DNA of 15,919 nucleotides, taken from contig CAKOLP010000008.1 of assembly GCA_934096025.1 (NCBI GenBank), positions 1 to 15,919 of the forward strand. Reading direction: 5' to 3'. This DNA comes from an uncultured Bacilli bacterium (lineage in GTDB: Bacteria > Bacillota_I > Bacilli_A > RF39 > UBA660). The number at the start of each line of letters is the position of its first letter. Positions within the stretch are counted from its first letter, which is position 1. Positions 1 through 7,935 of the stretch are shown here, piece by piece. Position numbers and translations under genes: made by a program. The notes beneath the pieces were generated by a model that worked only from the letters and a program-made list of their open reading frames with translations, was not told where the DNA came from and did no database searches.

Positions 1-183
1 AAGAATTCCTAAAAACATTGTAAATCTACTTATTGCTAGTTCTAGTCCTCTTTCTTTTTGATGTTGAAATAAATTTTCATTGCCACCAGTTATTATTCCT
101 CCGGCATCACTAGCTTTGTTGCCTTGAAGAAGTACTATAGCAATTAAGATTACAGATATTACTAATAATATATTTTCTAACAT
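1..183 (-). CDS. secG: Preprotein translocase subunit SecG (3' end cut off by window)
   Basis: SecG is the small membrane subunit of the SecYEG protein-export channel. The first 61 codons are visible, starting at the ATG at 181-183 and running off the left edge. The protein begins MLENILLVISVILIAIVLLQ, a hydrophobic first membrane segment (about residues 3-20) ending in the family's typical LLQ. A Gly-rich loop follows (DAGGIITGG, residues 26-34), then a polar stretch with the conserved R-F/T pattern (ISRFT, about residues 51-55) leading into the second membrane segment. SecG is usually about 75-80 residues, so only about 15-20 are missing. The start lies 2 bases after the ftsH stop, and an AAGGA inside the end of ftsH (about 15 bases upstream) is the only nearby ribosome site. 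It is therefore probably translationally coupled to ftsH. The identification rests on pattern and length. Confidence 0.85.
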   Translation of the reverse strand, partial: MLENILLVISVILIAIVLLQGNKASDAGGIITGGNENLFQHQKERGLELAISRFTMFLGIL

Positions 184-185
184 AA

Positions 186-2093
186 TTACACATCCATTTC
201 CTTATTTTTTTTATTCTTTGTATTTTTTGGAGTTTCTTCTTCCACATCTTCTATTTTACCATTGTTTACAATTGCTTCGATTTGTTCTTTAGTAATTGTT
301 TCATATTGCATTAATGCATCGCTTAAAGCAAATATTAAATCTTTGTTTTCTTTAATAATTTTTTTAGCGTTTTCATAACATTCTTCGATTATCTTTCTTA
401 CTTGTTCATCTATTTCTAAAGCTACTTGATCTGAGAAATTTTTAACCTTATTATAATCACGGCCTAGGAATACTCCCTCGCTCTTTTCTTCGTATTGAAC
501 AGGTCCCAATTCACTCATACCATATTCCGTAACCATACTTCTAGCAATTCTTGTTGCTTTTTTAAAGTCATCTGATGCTCCGGTTGATATTTCATTTAAG
601 AACATTTCTTCACTTACACGCCCACCTAGAAGACCAGTAATTTGCGCTAATAATTCATCTTTTGTTAAAACAGATATTTTTTCTTCTTTAGGAAGCATCA
701 TAGTATAACCACCAGCCATACCACGAGGTATTATTGTTATCTTGTGTACTTCTTGAGCATCTTTTAATTTTAAACCGATTACAGCATGACCTGCTTCATG
801 TAAGGAAACAAGTTTTTTCTCTTTATCAGTTATTTTACGTGTTGTCTTAGCAGGCCCAAGTAAAACACGGTCTGTTGCTTCATCTATTTCTTCCATAGTT
901 ATAACATTTTTGTTTCGACGTACAGCAAGCAATGCCGCTTCATTAAGTAAGTTCTCTAAGTCTGCACCACTAAATCCTGGTGTTCTTTGACTTAAATTAT
1001 TCAATTTTATATCTTTGCCTAATACTTTATTTTTGGCATGAACTTTTAAAATAGCTTCTCTTTCTGCAGCATCTGGTAGACTTACTGTTACTTGTCTATC
1101 AAATCTTCCTGGTCTTAAAAGTGCAGGGTCTAATACATCTGGTCTATTTGTAGCTGCTATTATAATAATGCCTTCATTTTCTCCGAATCCATCCATTTCT
1201 GTTAATAATTGGTTTAGAGTTTGTTCTCGTTCATCATGACCTCCGCCTAGGCCAGTTCCTCTTTGACGACCTACAGCATCTATTTCATCAATGAAAATTA
1301 AACATGGAGCATTTCTCTTTGCTTCTTTAAACATATCACGAACACGTGAAGCTCCGACACCGACGAATAATTCTACGAAATCAGAACCACTTATAAAGAA
1401 GAATGGTACATTTGCTTCTCCAGCTATCGCTTTAGCAAGTAAAGTTTTTCCTGTTCCTGGAGGACCTACTAATAAGACACCTTTAGGAATTCTTGCTCCC
1501 ATTTTTTCAAACTTTTTAGGATTTTTTAAGAAGTCTATTAATTCTTCTACTTCTTCTTTTTCTTCTTTTAATCCCGCTACATCCTTAAATAATTTCTTAT
1601 CATTATCATTACTTAAACGAGCTTTACTACGTCCAAAGTCCATTGAGCTCTTGTTTGAATTAGCTAATTTTGTAAATAGAACGTACATTATTACTACCAT
1701 TAGTAATAGGGGCATTACATTAACTAATATATATAAGAAAATATTTTGACCTGGGTCAGAATTTGTATTATATTCTTCTATTTCATTTTTATCAATTAAA
1801 GATAAAATAGTTTCTAATTCAGTTCCAACTGCTTTAGTTTCAAATTTTTCTGTCTTAGAATAACCATCTAATTTACCCTCAATTATATATACACTTTCAT
1901 TACTTTTTGGGGTTACTGTTATTTCAGTTACTTTGTCATTTTTAAGTTCAGTAAGTAATTCCCCAGTTTTTAATTCATGAACTTTATTACCTTGAATATT
2001 TAGAGCATACATAACAATAAGTATTACTCCGAATAATACTAAATAAGGTAAAAAGTTTTTAAATGTTTCATTTTTATTTGCTTTTACATTCAT
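186..2093 (-). CDS. ftsH: ATP-dependent zinc metalloprotease FtsH
   Basis: FtsH is a hexameric, membrane-anchored AAA+ protease that extracts and degrades damaged membrane proteins and short-lived regulators. All domains are present in 635 residues, a normal length. There is a first membrane segment (about 14-33), a short extracytoplasmic domain, and a second membrane segment (about 117-140). The AAA module has Walker A GPPGTGKT (210-217), Walker B LIFIDE (265-270) and the second region of homology ending RPGRFDRQ (about 327-334). The protease domain has the zinc motif HEAGH (432-436) with catalytic Glu433, and a third zinc ligand, probably Asp509, in GASDD. The tail is Lys/Glu-rich. The ATG at 2091-2093 has AAGGTG 10 bases upstream, overlapping the tilS stop codon, so it follows tilS in one transcript. 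Nothing looks degraded. Confidence 0.98.
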   Translation of the reverse strand: MNVKANKNETFKNFLPYLVLFGVILIVMYALNIQGNKVHELKTGELLTELKNDKVTEITVTPKSNESVYIIEGKLDGYSKTEKFETKAVGTELETILSLIDKNEIEEYNTNSDPGQNIFLYILVNVMPLLLMVVIMYVLFTKLANSNKSSMDFGRSKARLSNDNDKKLFKDVAGLKEEKEEVEELIDFLKNPKKFEKMGARIPKGVLLVGPPGTGKTLLAKAIAGEANVPFFFISGSDFVELFVGVGASRVRDMFKEAKRNAPCLIFIDEIDAVGRQRGTGLGGGHDEREQTLNQLLTEMDGFGENEGIIIIAATNRPDVLDPALLRPGRFDRQVTVSLPDAAEREAILKVHAKNKVLGKDIKLNNLSQRTPGFSGADLENLLNEAALLAVRRNKNVITMEEIDEATDRVLLGPAKTTRKITDKEKKLVSLHEAGHAVIGLKLKDAQEVHKITIIPRGMAGGYTMMLPKEEKISVLTKDELLAQITGLLGGRVSEEMFLNEISTGASDDFKKATRIARSMVTEYGMSELGPVQYEEKSEGVFLGRDYNKVKNFSDQVALEIDEQVRKIIEECYENAKKIIKENKDLIFALSDALMQYETITKEQIEAIVNNGKIEDVEEETPKNTKNKKNKEMDV

Positions 2094-2102
2094 TTATTTT
2101 AT

Positions 2103-3413
2103 TCACCTTGCCTCACATTTAATTATTATATCATATTTTTCTGATTTGTCTTTAGCAAATTTTGATTTTTTTAAATTTGGAATCCATATAATGGTATCTG
2201 TGCTATCAACCACTAAAGGATAAGTTTCCCTTTTATGTCTTGGTACTTTTTCATTAATAAAGATATCACTTACCTTTTTAGTACCATTTAAATTTTTAAC
2301 TGCAATTTTATCTCCGGCTTGAAAACTTCTAATTTTTAAAGGAAGTTTTAGTTCCTCGCTATTTAAATAAATACAAGCATTAGAAAGATCTCCCTCTTTT
2401 ATATTATATTTAAATAATAAATCATTTATAAGTATATCTTTATCAAATATTGTTTCCTTTAATGATACGTTTATGTCTTTTTCTATAAAAATATGCCCAT
2501 AACTATTGTAGCCTATATAATGATTATTTAAGTTTATGCTTATATTTTGTTTTTGGTATAGCTTCATTAATTGTTTTAATTGTTCATCACTTATATCAAA
2601 ATAGTCATCTTTTTGAATACCTTTAATTAATAACTCTAGGCATTTTCTTTTGATTAAGTCGTTTTCATCTTTTAATTTGTTAGTAAGTATAGAGTTATCA
2701 ACAATAAGTTTTTTATTTTCAATATAGTTTTGGACAAATTCTTCATAAGCACTTAGTTCTTCTGAAAACTTCAAATACTTTTCATGAACTAAAGGGTTCT
2801 CTTTTTTTAAAAATGGTAAAACGATATGTCTATATCTATTTCTTGTGTGGATAAGTTCATCATTTGTTTTATCATGAGCATAAACAATACTATTAGCACT
2901 CAAATAAGCTAAAATACTTTTTTTATCCGTTGTTAATAATGGTCGCAATATTTTATAATTATCTTTGTTAGTAACTTGTTTAATACCAATATATCCGGAT
3001 AAATTGCTTCCTCTCGTTAGGCGCATAAGTACTGTTTCGATTAAGTCATCTCCGTGATGAGCTGTTAATAAGTAGTTAGCATTATATTTTTTTACTAAAG
3101 TTTTAAAAAAAGCATATCTTTTTTCACGGGCCTCATTTTCCGTAAATTTTTGTTTTTTATATTCATTAAGTTCAAGAAGTTCAAAGGTTTCTTCATGTTT
3201 TATACAATAGTTTTCGACCATTTTGGCTTCTTCTTCGCTTTCTAATCTTATTTTGTGATTAACATGAGCTACCACGATGTGCAGATTATATGCTTTTTTT
3301 AGTTTTGTTACCAAATCTAGCAAACACATAGAATCAGGGCCTCCGCTACAAGCTATAATCACTGTACTACCCGGGCTAAGTGAGCTTTTTAAAAAGTCTA
3401 ATTCTTGTTTCAT
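2103..3413 (-). CDS. tilS: tRNA(Ile)-lysidine synthetase TilS
   Basis: TilS attaches lysine to C34 of the CAU-anticodon tRNA-Ile, using ATP, so that the tRNA reads AUA. The 436-residue protein has the PP-loop ATPase motif SGGPDS (23-28), the second N-type ATPase segment VVAHVNHKIR (47-56), and TAHHGDDLIET (117-127) followed by LTRGSNLSG (132-140), which are family hallmarks. The C-terminal third holds the TilS_C domain (IRSFQAGDKI, then RHKRETYPLVV). The length matches the family (about 430-470). The ATG at 3411-3413 overlaps the prfB stop as ATGA, and an AAGGAG with 5-base spacing sits in the last codons of prfB, so translation is probably coupled. AUA is common in this AT-rich DNA, so the enzyme should be essential. 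tilS directly upstream of ftsH is a widespread arrangement in Bacillota. Confidence 0.97.
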   Translation of the reverse strand: MKQELDFLKSSLSPGSTVIIACSGGPDSMCLLDLVTKLKKAYNLHIVVAHVNHKIRLESEEEAKMVENYCIKHEETFELLELNEYKKQKFTENEAREKRYAFFKTLVKKYNANYLLTAHHGDDLIETVLMRLTRGSNLSGYIGIKQVTNKDNYKILRPLLTTDKKSILAYLSANSIVYAHDKTNDELIHTRNRYRHIVLPFLKKENPLVHEKYLKFSEELSAYEEFVQNYIENKKLIVDNSILTNKLKDENDLIKRKCLELLIKGIQKDDYFDISDEQLKQLMKLYQKQNISINLNNHYIGYNSYGHIFIEKDINVSLKETIFDKDILINDLLFKYNIKEGDLSNACIYLNSEELKLPLKIRSFQAGDKIAVKNLNGTKKVSDIFINEKVPRHKRETYPLVVDSTDTIIWIPNLKKSKFAKDKSEKYDIIIKCEAR

Positions 3414-4493
3414 GAGAGCTCCTTAAGATTATATATTAACATTTCTTTGATATTACCATCTAAAATCTTTTCGGGTTCATTACTTTGATAATTACTGCGG
3501 TGGTCTTTTACCATTTTATAAGGTTCTAAAATGTAGCTTCTTATTTGACTGCCAAAGTTAATACTACTTGAAGAACCCTTTAATTCTTTCATTTTCGCTT
3601 CTTCTTTAGCAAGCTCTAAAATATATAATTTATTTTTAAGAATTTTTAAAGCCTTTTCCTTATTATTTAATTGGCTGCGTTCATTTTGGCAAGTTACCAC
3701 TGTCTTTGTAGGTATATGGGTAATGCGCACAGCAGAATTACTGGTGTTTACAGATTGACCTCCGGCTCCGCTTGAATGATAAACATCAATTTTTAAATCT
3801 TCTTCTTTTATTTCAATGTTGATATCTGTTTTTATCTCGGGAATAACATTTACAGAAGCAAAAGAAGTATGTCTTCTTGCCCCAGAATCAAAAGGAGAAA
3901 TACGAACTAACCTGTGGACTCCGCTTTCCTTTTTTAAGTAGCCATAAGCAAATTCTCCACTTATTTTAAGCATAATACTTTTTAAGCCTGCTTCATCACC
4001 TTTTTGTTCCTCGATTATTTCACATTTATAATTATTTTTCTCTGCAAATCTTTCATACATTCTATAAAGCATACTGGCCCAATCACACGATTCTGTTCCT
4101 CCAGCCCCAGGATGTATTTCTAAATAAGCATTATTTGTGTCAAATTCACCACTTAAAAGAGTGCTAAACTCTAATTCTTCAATTTGGGCGTTAAGATTAT
4201 TTAATTCTTCTGCTACTAAATTAAGCATTTCTTCATCTGATGTAGCTAGTAAACTCAAACTATCTTTAATTGAACTATCTAATGAATTAAAAAGAGTTAC
4301 TTCTTTTTTTAAGAAAGATAATTTTTTGTTAATATCATTAGCTTTATCAACATCTTGCCAAAAGTTTTCTTCTAATTGCTTTTCTTCTAGTTCTTTTATT
4401 TCTAAAGTTTTACTAGCAATGTCAAAGATACCTCCCTAGATGGTTAAGTTTTTCTTTTAATATATTAAGTTTATTTGTTAAATCTTCTTTCAT
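3410..4493 (-). CDS. prfB: Peptide chain release factor 2 (with +1 programmed frameshift)
   Basis: RF2 recognises UGA and UAA in the ribosomal A site and triggers peptide release. The uninterrupted downstream frame covers only about 282 residues, from a TTG at 4258 that has no ribosome site. The true start is the ATG at 4491-4493, with AAAGGA 7 bases upstream. From there 23 codons lead to an in-frame TGA (4422-4424) in the classic context TAT CTT TGA C. Slipping +1 on CTT gives a 360-residue protein, close to the usual 365. In full-length numbering, SPF (199-201) is the stop-codon-reading tripeptide that marks RF2, and GGQ (244-246) in SSGAGGQSVN is the hydrolysis motif. The family signature IHPGAGGTE is also present. 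It heads the prfB-tilS-ftsH-secG run, 49 bases after the kinase-like gene. The frameshift autoregulates RF2: low RF2 slows termination at TGA and favours slippage. Confidence 0.97.
4421..4436 (-). promoter_or_regulatory. RF2 programmed +1 frameshift site
   Basis: On the transcribed strand the sequence reads GGG AGG TAT CTT TGA C. The slippery CTT (4425-4427) is followed by the TGA stop (4422-4424) and a C, the poor-termination context. A purine-rich GGGAGG lies just upstream as the internal Shine-Dalgarno-like stimulator. These are the same elements as the E. coli prfB site (AGGGGG TAT CTT TGA C). After the slip, reading continues as Leu-Asp-Ile-Ala into a frame that matches RF2 to its end. 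Confidence 0.95.
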
Positions 4494-4514
4494 TTAATTT
4501 TCCTTTCTTAAAAT

Positions 4515-4542
4515 ATTTTAACATTTTTTTCAAAAAACTCAA
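4515..4542 (-). promoter_or_regulatory. Possible promoter for the prfB operon
   Basis: A TTGAGT (4537-4542), a 16-base spacer and a TAAAAT (4515-4520) lie in the 49-base gap between the kinase-like gene and prfB. Transcription would start only a few bases before the prfB ribosome site, giving a very short leader. The match is moderate in very AT-rich DNA, so read-through from the promoter upstream of the kinase-like gene is an equal possibility. Confidence 0.3.
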
Positions 4543-5259
4543 CTACCTTATTTGGCGAATATAGTCCTTATTTGGCCGTCTTCTTACTAAAGGTTTAGCA
4601 TCGTTAAGAGTTATTATTTCTTTTTTTAAATGACTTTCTAACTCGCTTTTAAAATATTTTAAAAATTCAAGAGCATTACATTTGCCGCGATATAGTTCTC
4701 TTAGGGTTTCGTTTCTGTCCACGAAAGCATCGAAAAAACCCGATACTAAAAAATATTTAATTGCTAAGTTTATCCCGCGCATATTTGCTTCTTCTGATAC
4801 TTTACCATTGCCATAATCCATGGTATCAATAATAAATAGATTTTTATAGTCAAATAAAATATTGTATAAAACATCGTAGAGAATTACACTACTTTCTGTT
4901 AAAAAATAAATATCTTTTTGAGCTTTAACGACAGCCCTTTCTAACGACTCAAGATTTACACTTAAAGGATCCATTGTTTCTAAATTAAAAGCGTTTACGT
5001 ATCTTACTGTATATCCGACTATTTCTTGACCTACGTAAATAACATCTGTTGGCCATATAACAGTATCATTTTGCAAATGAGAAAAATACATAATATCCTC
5101 TCTATTTATAAATGATGGTTCTTCATCAATGAATGAAAAAAATATCTTATAAACCATATTAGTGCTTCTGTCAAAATAGCACTTGCCTTGAGCACCCTCG
5201 TTAAAATACTTTAATCTTTTTAAAAATGTTACTAATTCTTTTCGTGTTTTAAATTCCAT
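4543..5259 (-). CDS. Protein of unknown function, possible kinase-fold
   Basis: I do not recognise a named family. The 238-residue protein shows a faint protein-kinase/aminoglycoside-phosphotransferase layout. EGAQGKCYF (21-29) resembles a Gly-rich loop, VYKIF has a Lys (38) where the ATP-binding lysine would fall, and YDVLYNILFD (128-137) resembles a catalytic loop with Asp129 and Asn133. LFIIDTMDYG (141-150) resembles the metal-binding Asp segment. The D-to-N spacing is one residue shorter than the usual DxxxxN, so it may be a pseudokinase, or the resemblance may be accidental. No signal peptide or membrane segment is seen, and the C-terminus is basic (RRRPNKDYIRQIR). The ATG at 5257-5259 has AGGGGAG about 8 bases upstream and a good promoter farther upstream (5288-5315). 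It lies 49 bases before prfB, so it may be co-transcribed with the translation operon. It is a real gene: well-placed start signals and a full-length frame. Confidence 0.8.
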   Translation of the reverse strand: MEFKTRKELVTFLKRLKYFNEGAQGKCYFDRSTNMVYKIFFSFIDEEPSFINREDIMYFSHLQNDTVIWPTDVIYVGQEIVGYTVRYVNAFNLETMDPLSVNLESLERAVVKAQKDIYFLTESSVILYDVLYNILFDYKNLFIIDTMDYGNGKVSEEANMRGINLAIKYFLVSGFFDAFVDRNETLRELYRGKCNALEFLKYFKSELESHLKKEIITLNDAKPLVRRRPNKDYIRQIR

Positions 5260-5287
5260 TTTAATCTCCCCTTCAAAGTGATTGTTT

Positions 5288-5315
5288 ATTCTAACAGTTT
5301 TTTTAAAAATGTCAA
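5288..5315 (-). promoter_or_regulatory. Sigma-A-type promoter for the kinase-like gene (and perhaps prfB operon)
   Basis: On the minus strand, a consensus -35 TTGACA (5310-5315), a 16-base spacer and a -10 TAGAAT (5288-5293) lie about 30 bases before the start codon of the kinase-like gene, with AGGGGAG in between. The -35 is a perfect consensus match and the -10 matches at 5 of 6. Confidence 0.7.
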
Positions 5316-5317
5316 TA

Positions 5318-5346
5318 TTGATAATAAAGATAAATTGTCATATAAT
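5318..5346 (+). promoter_or_regulatory. Sigma-A-type promoter for the metal ATPase
   Basis: TTGATA (5318-5323), a 17-base spacer and a perfect -10 TATAAT (5341-5346) precede the ATPase start by 44 bases. The ribosome site AAAGGA (5378-5383) follows with 7-base spacing. The -35 box sits only 2 bases from the -35 of the divergent minus-strand promoter, so RNA polymerase or a regulator at one would affect the other. The leader holds an imperfect dyad, TGATAAATATTTCA (5354-5367), which could be an operator; this is weakly supported. Confidence 0.75.
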
Positions 5347-5390
5347 ATAAATGTGATAAATATTTCATATATTGGGGAAAGGAATATCTT

Positions 5391-7412
5391 ATGAAAAAAT
5401 ATAAATATACGATAAATAATTTAGATTGTGCAAATTGTGCTAGAGAAATAGAAGAAACACTGAACAAAAGACCGGATTTTAAAAATGTTGTTGTTAACTT
5501 CAATACTTCTAAATTGATTTATGAATCCGAAAAAGACTTTGAATTAAAGGAATTAAATAAAATAATAAAAAAGATTGAACCAGATGCGTTTTTAAGTAAT
5601 GATGCTGTAGAGAAAAATAGTTATAATGTTACGGTTTTATTATTAGGTATTTTATTAACAATTATTGGATACTATGTAGAGTTGCCAAGTAACTGGAAAA
5701 TGCTATTTTTTATTGTTGCCTATGGATTACTTCTTTATAGAACCTTAATCAATGCTGTTAAAGCTTTAATAAAAAGCAAGACTGTAAATGAAAATACTTT
5801 AATATCAATATCCGCGATTGGAGCCTTAGCAATTGGTGAAGTCATGGAGGGAATGATGGTGGTTGTTTTATATAATATAGGGAAAATTTTAGAAGAAAAA
5901 GCCATTAATAATTCAAGGAACTCTATAAAAAGTATTTTGAGTATAAAAGAGCCGTTTGCCAATAAAGAAATAGATAACATTTTTACTAAAGTTAAAGTTG
6001 AAGACATTGAAGTCGGAGATAAACTACAAGTTAAAAAAGGTGAAAAAATTCCTGTTGATAGTATTTTACTAAGTAAAGTTGCCTATCTTGATTCCTCTAT
6101 GCTAACTGGGGAGAGCGAACTTTTAAAAAGGGAAGAAAATGAAGAAATACTATCAGGTTGCATTAATAGCGGAGACACCATTATTTTAAAGTCTAAAGCT
6201 AGATACGAAGATTCCACGGTAGCAAAAATTCTCGATTTAATTGAAAATGCCACGAATGTAAAGACAAAAACTGAAACTACTATTACAAAAATAAGTAAAA
6301 TATATACGCCTTTAGTTATGGGAATTGCTGTGTTATTAATTTTTATATTACCATTACTCATGAATATAACATACAGCGAAAGTATATATCGGGGATTAAC
6401 TTTTTTGGTTATATCTTGTCCGTGTGCTATTGCTATTTCCGTTCCTCTTTCTTATTTTACTGCCATAGGTACTTCAAGTAAAAAAGGAATATTAATAAAG
6501 GGAAGTAATTATCTAGATAATCTTAATAATGTTAATAAAATAATATTTGATAAAACAGGAACACTTACTAATGGATCATTTAATATTGAAAAATTAATTA
6601 TTGAAGATAAGAATTATACTGAAGATGATGTTATTAACTTGTTAGTAAATGGAGAAGCTCTATCTAATCACCCTATTGCTAAATCTATTGTTAAATTTTA
6701 TAACAAGAAAGCAAATACTAGTTTAGTTAAAAACTTTTTAGAAAAAGAGGGTATGGGAATATCTTTTGAAATAAATTCAAAAAAAGTACTTATCGGAAAT
6801 GGAAAGTTATGTGGTTGTGCAAATGACGGTGATTTACATATAAATGTTGATGGCAAGCACGTTGCGCATTTGATAATTAATGACGGTATTAAAGAACAAG
6901 CTTTAGAAACTATCAATAAATTAAAATCTTTTAATATTAAAACATATATGTTTACGGGAGATAAAGAAAATGTTGCAACAGTTATTGGGGATAAGTTGGG
7001 GATTGATAAAATATATTATGAAATGTTACCCCAAGATAAATATCAAAAATATATGGAGGTTGCTAGTGATAAAGATACAACAGTATTTATCGGAGATGGA
7101 ATTAACGACGCTCCGGTATTAAAGGCTGCTGATATAGGAATATCTATGGGTAGTATTGGCAGTGATGCCGCAATTGAGGCTAGTGATATTGTCTTAATGA
7201 ATGACGATTTAGACAAAATACCCGAGGCTATTAAAATATCAAAGTTTAATAAAAAAATAATTAAGCAAAACCTTGTATTCGCCTTGGGAATTAAAGCTTT
7301 AATATTAATTTTAAGTGTCTTTGGTCTAGCTAATATGTGGTTTGCCGTTTTTGCAGATACTGGTGTAACTTTACTTACAATACTAAACTCATTAAGAATT
7401 ACAAAAATTTAA
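5391..7412 (+). CDS. Heavy-metal P-type ATPase, P1B-2 (Zn/Cd/Pb export)
   Basis: This is a membrane pump that uses ATP to expel divalent soft metals. The 673 residues show an N-terminal HMA metal-binding domain with CANC (Cys13, Cys16), then membrane helices, the actuator motif TGES (239-242), the CPC metal site in the membrane (343-345), the phosphorylation motif DKTGTLT (387-393, Asp387), the nucleotide-domain His-Pro (427-428) and the hinge GDGIND (568-573). In the last helix FADTGVTLLTILNSLR carries Asp656, equivalent to the Asp ligand of ZntA/CadA pumps. That points to Zn2+/Cd2+/Pb2+ rather than Cu+, and the LDCANCA style of the HMA agrees. The nucleotide domain has an extra Cys/His cluster (Cys474, Cys476, His483, His490, His493). 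The ATG has AAAGGA at 7 bases. It is transcribed alone from its own promoter to the hairpin at 7415-7444, and no metal-sensing regulator gene is adjacent. cadA or zntA would be the closest symbol. Confidence 0.93.
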   Translation: MKKYKYTINNLDCANCAREIEETLNKRPDFKNVVVNFNTSKLIYESEKDFELKELNKIIKKIEPDAFLSNDAVEKNSYNVTVLLLGILLTIIGYYVELPSNWKMLFFIVAYGLLLYRTLINAVKALIKSKTVNENTLISISAIGALAIGEVMEGMMVVVLYNIGKILEEKAINNSRNSIKSILSIKEPFANKEIDNIFTKVKVEDIEVGDKLQVKKGEKIPVDSILLSKVAYLDSSMLTGESELLKREENEEILSGCINSGDTIILKSKARYEDSTVAKILDLIENATNVKTKTETTITKISKIYTPLVMGIAVLLIFILPLLMNITYSESIYRGLTFLVISCPCAIAISVPLSYFTAIGTSSKKGILIKGSNYLDNLNNVNKIIFDKTGTLTNGSFNIEKLIIEDKNYTEDDVINLLVNGEALSNHPIAKSIVKFYNKKANTSLVKNFLEKEGMGISFEINSKKVLIGNGKLCGCANDGDLHINVDGKHVAHLIINDGIKEQALETINKLKSFNIKTYMFTGDKENVATVIGDKLGIDKIYYEMLPQDKYQKYMEVASDKDTTVFIGDGINDAPVLKAADIGISMGSIGSDAAIEASDIVLMNDDLDKIPEAIKISKFNKKIIKQNLVFALGIKALILILSVFGLANMWFAVFADTGVTLLTILNSLRITKI

Positions 7413-7414
7413 AA

Positions 7415-7444
7415 ACTGTTAACAAATTTATACTTGTTAACAGT
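7415..7444. terminator. Bidirectional terminator hairpin between convergent genes
   Basis: ACTGTTAACAA (7415-7425) and TTGTTAACAGT (7434-7444) form a perfect 11-bp stem with an 8-base loop, just after the ATPase stop (7410-7412). On the minus strand the stem is followed by TTTTTAAATTTTT, a good U-tract for the acetyltransferase pseudogene transcript. On the plus strand the following CTTTC is a weaker U-tract. The stem is AT-rich but long. Confidence 0.7.
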
Positions 7445-7470
7445 CTTTCAAGGCTAACAACTAGTCTTTT

Positions 7471-7935
7471 TTATTTCTTTTTAATCCTATTTGGTCCATT
7501 AAATTCAATTTCTTTTGAAAAATAATTATCAATTATAGAAGACGCTTCCCAACCATAAGCATTAATTATACTAGAAAACTCATCAAGTCTAAACTCAGGA
7601 ATTGTAATTATAGGTTTTTCTGTTTTTAAATACTCGAAAGAGTCTTCTAATAATAATTTTGAGACACCTTTTTTTCTATATTCAGGATTTACCATAAAAG
7701 TGCATAATTTTCTCTCATCATCATTTTTTAAAATGCTAATTCCTATAACTTCAAAGCCATCTAAATAAAAAATAATATCTCCAGTCCCTTGAATCACACG
7801 AGGAATATTTTTAGAAAAGAACCATTTATAATACTCAGGTTATTGACTCTTATTATAATCGGTTAATAAATAAATTTCGTTTACTGCTTTAGAAAAATTC
7901 TTATCTTGCATCTTGCTTAAGACAAACCTCTCCAT
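7471..7935 (-). pseudogene. GNAT-family N-acetyltransferase, broken by an in-frame stop
   Basis: GNAT enzymes transfer an acetyl group from acetyl-CoA to an amine; the substrate here is unknown. The reading frame starts at the ATG at 7933-7935, with AAGGA 9 bases upstream. It runs 31 codons to an in-frame TAA (7840-7842), then continues in the same frame without shift to the stop at 7471-7473. The parts join naturally into a protein of about 154 residues, a normal GNAT length. The piece after the stop (PEYYKWFFSKNIP onward) contains the acetyl-CoA-binding core CTFMVNPEYRKKGVSKLL and a C-terminal part with ITIPEFRLDEF. A single base change (for example TAT to TAA) would explain the break. The downstream piece could start at the GTG at 7795-7797 and give 108 residues without the N-terminal strand, probably inactive. 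It lies between two terminators and is convergent with the metal ATPase. A sequencing error at 7840-7842 cannot be excluded. Confidence 0.75.

Noticed and set aside
1291..1749. 152-codon plus-strand open frame opposite ftsH
   Set aside because: It is a reverse-strand shadow of the highly conserved ftsH AAA domain, with Ser/Phe-rich low-complexity composition and no start signals.
3410..4258. prfB as a complete gene starting at 4258
   Set aside because: The apparent start is a TTG without a ribosome site, and the RF2 N-terminal domain continues upstream in the same frame to the frameshift site.
5312..5503. 63-codon minus-strand open frame across the divergent promoters
   Set aside because: It is antisense to the ATPase HMA domain and covers two well-formed promoters; no ribosome site.
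7337..7525. 62-codon plus-strand open frame after the ATPase
   Set aside because: It is out of frame with the ATPase end, crosses the 7415-7444 hairpin and runs antisense into the acetyltransferase remnant.
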